From contig NZ_CALADU010000110.1 in assembly GCF_937890665.1 (NCBI RefSeq), positions 1-6,248 of the forward strand: DNA of 6,248 bases. The letters run 5' to 3'. The position numbers were made by a program, and so were the translations under genes. The stretch's first letter is position 1; each line of letters starts with the position of its first letter. Positions 5,909-6,248 of the stretch are shown here, piece after piece. Below the pieces are notes generated by a model. It was not told the DNA's origin. It saw only the letters and a program-made list of their open reading frames with translations, and ran no database searches. The stretch comes from an uncultured Subdoligranulum sp. Its GTDB lineage: Bacteria > Bacillota_A > Clostridia > Oscillospirales > Ruminococcaceae.

Positions 5909-6148
5909 ATGGCTCAAATCAGTCTGGATAGCATTAAGAGGATCGAGAAAAACCGCAACACCATCCATGAGAAAGTACACGCAACCTATACAGTATTCGA
6001 GATGGATGACGAAAAGTATGTACAGATTGATACGTATGGGCGCATCGATCGTGAAACCCCCGGAAGGGTCAGCCAATCAATTCAATTTGACAAAGAAACT
6101 GCGACATTTCTAGTAAATCTTCTAAAAGAGGAATTCAAATTACGCTAA
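5909..6148 (+). CDS. Small conserved protein of unknown function (79 aa, YVQIDTYG...SQSIQFD motif)
   Basis: The ATG at 5909 is preceded by GGAGAGG (5895-5901) at 7 bases, and the stop is TAA. The upstream in-frame extension to 5798 has no such site and reads like non-coding sequence. The product begins with a basic, probably helical segment (residues 3-20), continues with a beta-like stretch ATYTVFEMDDEKYVQIDTYG, and ends with SQSIQFDKETATFLVNLLKEEF, which looks amphipathic. There is no signal peptide or membrane helix. From memory, similar small proteins occur in many bacteria and are sometimes labelled methionyl-tRNA formyltransferase, which cannot be right for 79 residues without that enzyme's fold; I give no function. 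Codon use is visibly AT-richer than in the transporters and the gene is on the opposite strand, which fits separate acquisition. Confidence 0.8.
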   Translation: MAQISLDSIKRIEKNRNTIHEKVHATYTVFEMDDEKYVQIDTYGRIDRETPGRVSQSIQFDKETATFLVNLLKEEFKLR

Positions 6149-6203
6149 CCCCTTCCTGACCTTTGCGTCGGCAAGCCGTGACGGACGGGGCAACATAAAT
6201 CAT

Positions 6204-6226
6204 AACCCCACGTTGAACGTGGGGTT
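6204..6226 (+). terminator. Hairpin downstream of the small gene (weak terminator or element end)
   Basis: AACCCCACGT (6204-6213) pairs perfectly with ACGTGGGGTT (6217-6226) around a TGA loop. The tail is only TTT then GCAAAAC, so as an intrinsic terminator it is weak. The stem is nearly symmetrical and could serve both strands. A subterminal hairpin of an IS200/IS605-type element is an alternative that the window end prevents testing. Confidence 0.5.
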
Positions 6227-6235
6227 TGCAAAACG

Positions 6236-6248
6236 GCCCCATAGGGGC
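6236..6248. repeat. Second hairpin at the window edge
   Basis: GCCCC (6236-6240) and GGGGC (6244-6248) form a 5-bp stem around ATA, and the stem may continue beyond the window since a G precedes it. It follows the previous hairpin by only nine bases. Its role is unknown. Confidence 0.4.

Noticed and set aside
1..6248. CRISPR array, tRNA or rRNA gene
   Set aside because: No regularly spaced direct repeats, cloverleaf or rRNA-like stretches were seen on either strand.

Overview
The window looks like a chromosomal segment of a GC-rich Firmicute, most likely a gut Clostridia of the Oscillospiraceae/Ruminococcaceae type. This rests on the strong AAGGAGG ribosome binding sites, the sigma-A style promoters, the GC-rich third codon positions and the kind of proteins encoded. 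The assignment is inferred from style only; there is no rRNA or other marker.

Positions 1-5254 carry four genes, all on the minus strand, so the window reads right to left in two transcription units. The upstream unit (5374 down to 3276) has a good promoter, a leader almost wholly taken up by an intrinsic-terminator hairpin, a MATE-family multidrug/cation antiporter (3851-5254) and a small cytidylate-kinase-like P-loop protein (3276-3854) joined to it by an ATGA stop/start overlap. The second unit (3203 down to below 1) has its own promoter, overlapped by two dyad symmetries. A second hairpin-plus-U-tract leader follows, then the two halves of a heterodimeric type IV ABC exporter. The first half (1318-3063) has a degenerate ATP site. 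The second half starts at a TTG inside the end of the first and runs off the left edge. It is broken by one in-frame TAG at codon 219, where relatives carry Gln; the reading frame is otherwise clean on both sides.

Positions 5375-5908 hold no gene I can support. The stretch contains the MATE promoter edge, some GC-rich possibly decayed sequence, and a sharp change to very AT-rich DNA near 5680-5750.

On the plus strand, 5909-6148 encodes a 79-residue small protein of unknown function with a base composition unlike the transporters. It is followed by a strong hairpin (6204-6226) and a second hairpin cut by the window end. This right end looks like a separately acquired patch.

The unifying theme is two drug-exporter-type operons side by side, each with a promoter followed at once by a leader hairpin that resembles a transcription terminator. 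That suggests both are kept off by attenuation until an inducer appears. No complete new multi-gene system is visible. The most unusual items are the two leader attenuators with the operator-like dyads, and the lone amber codon in the ABC gene.
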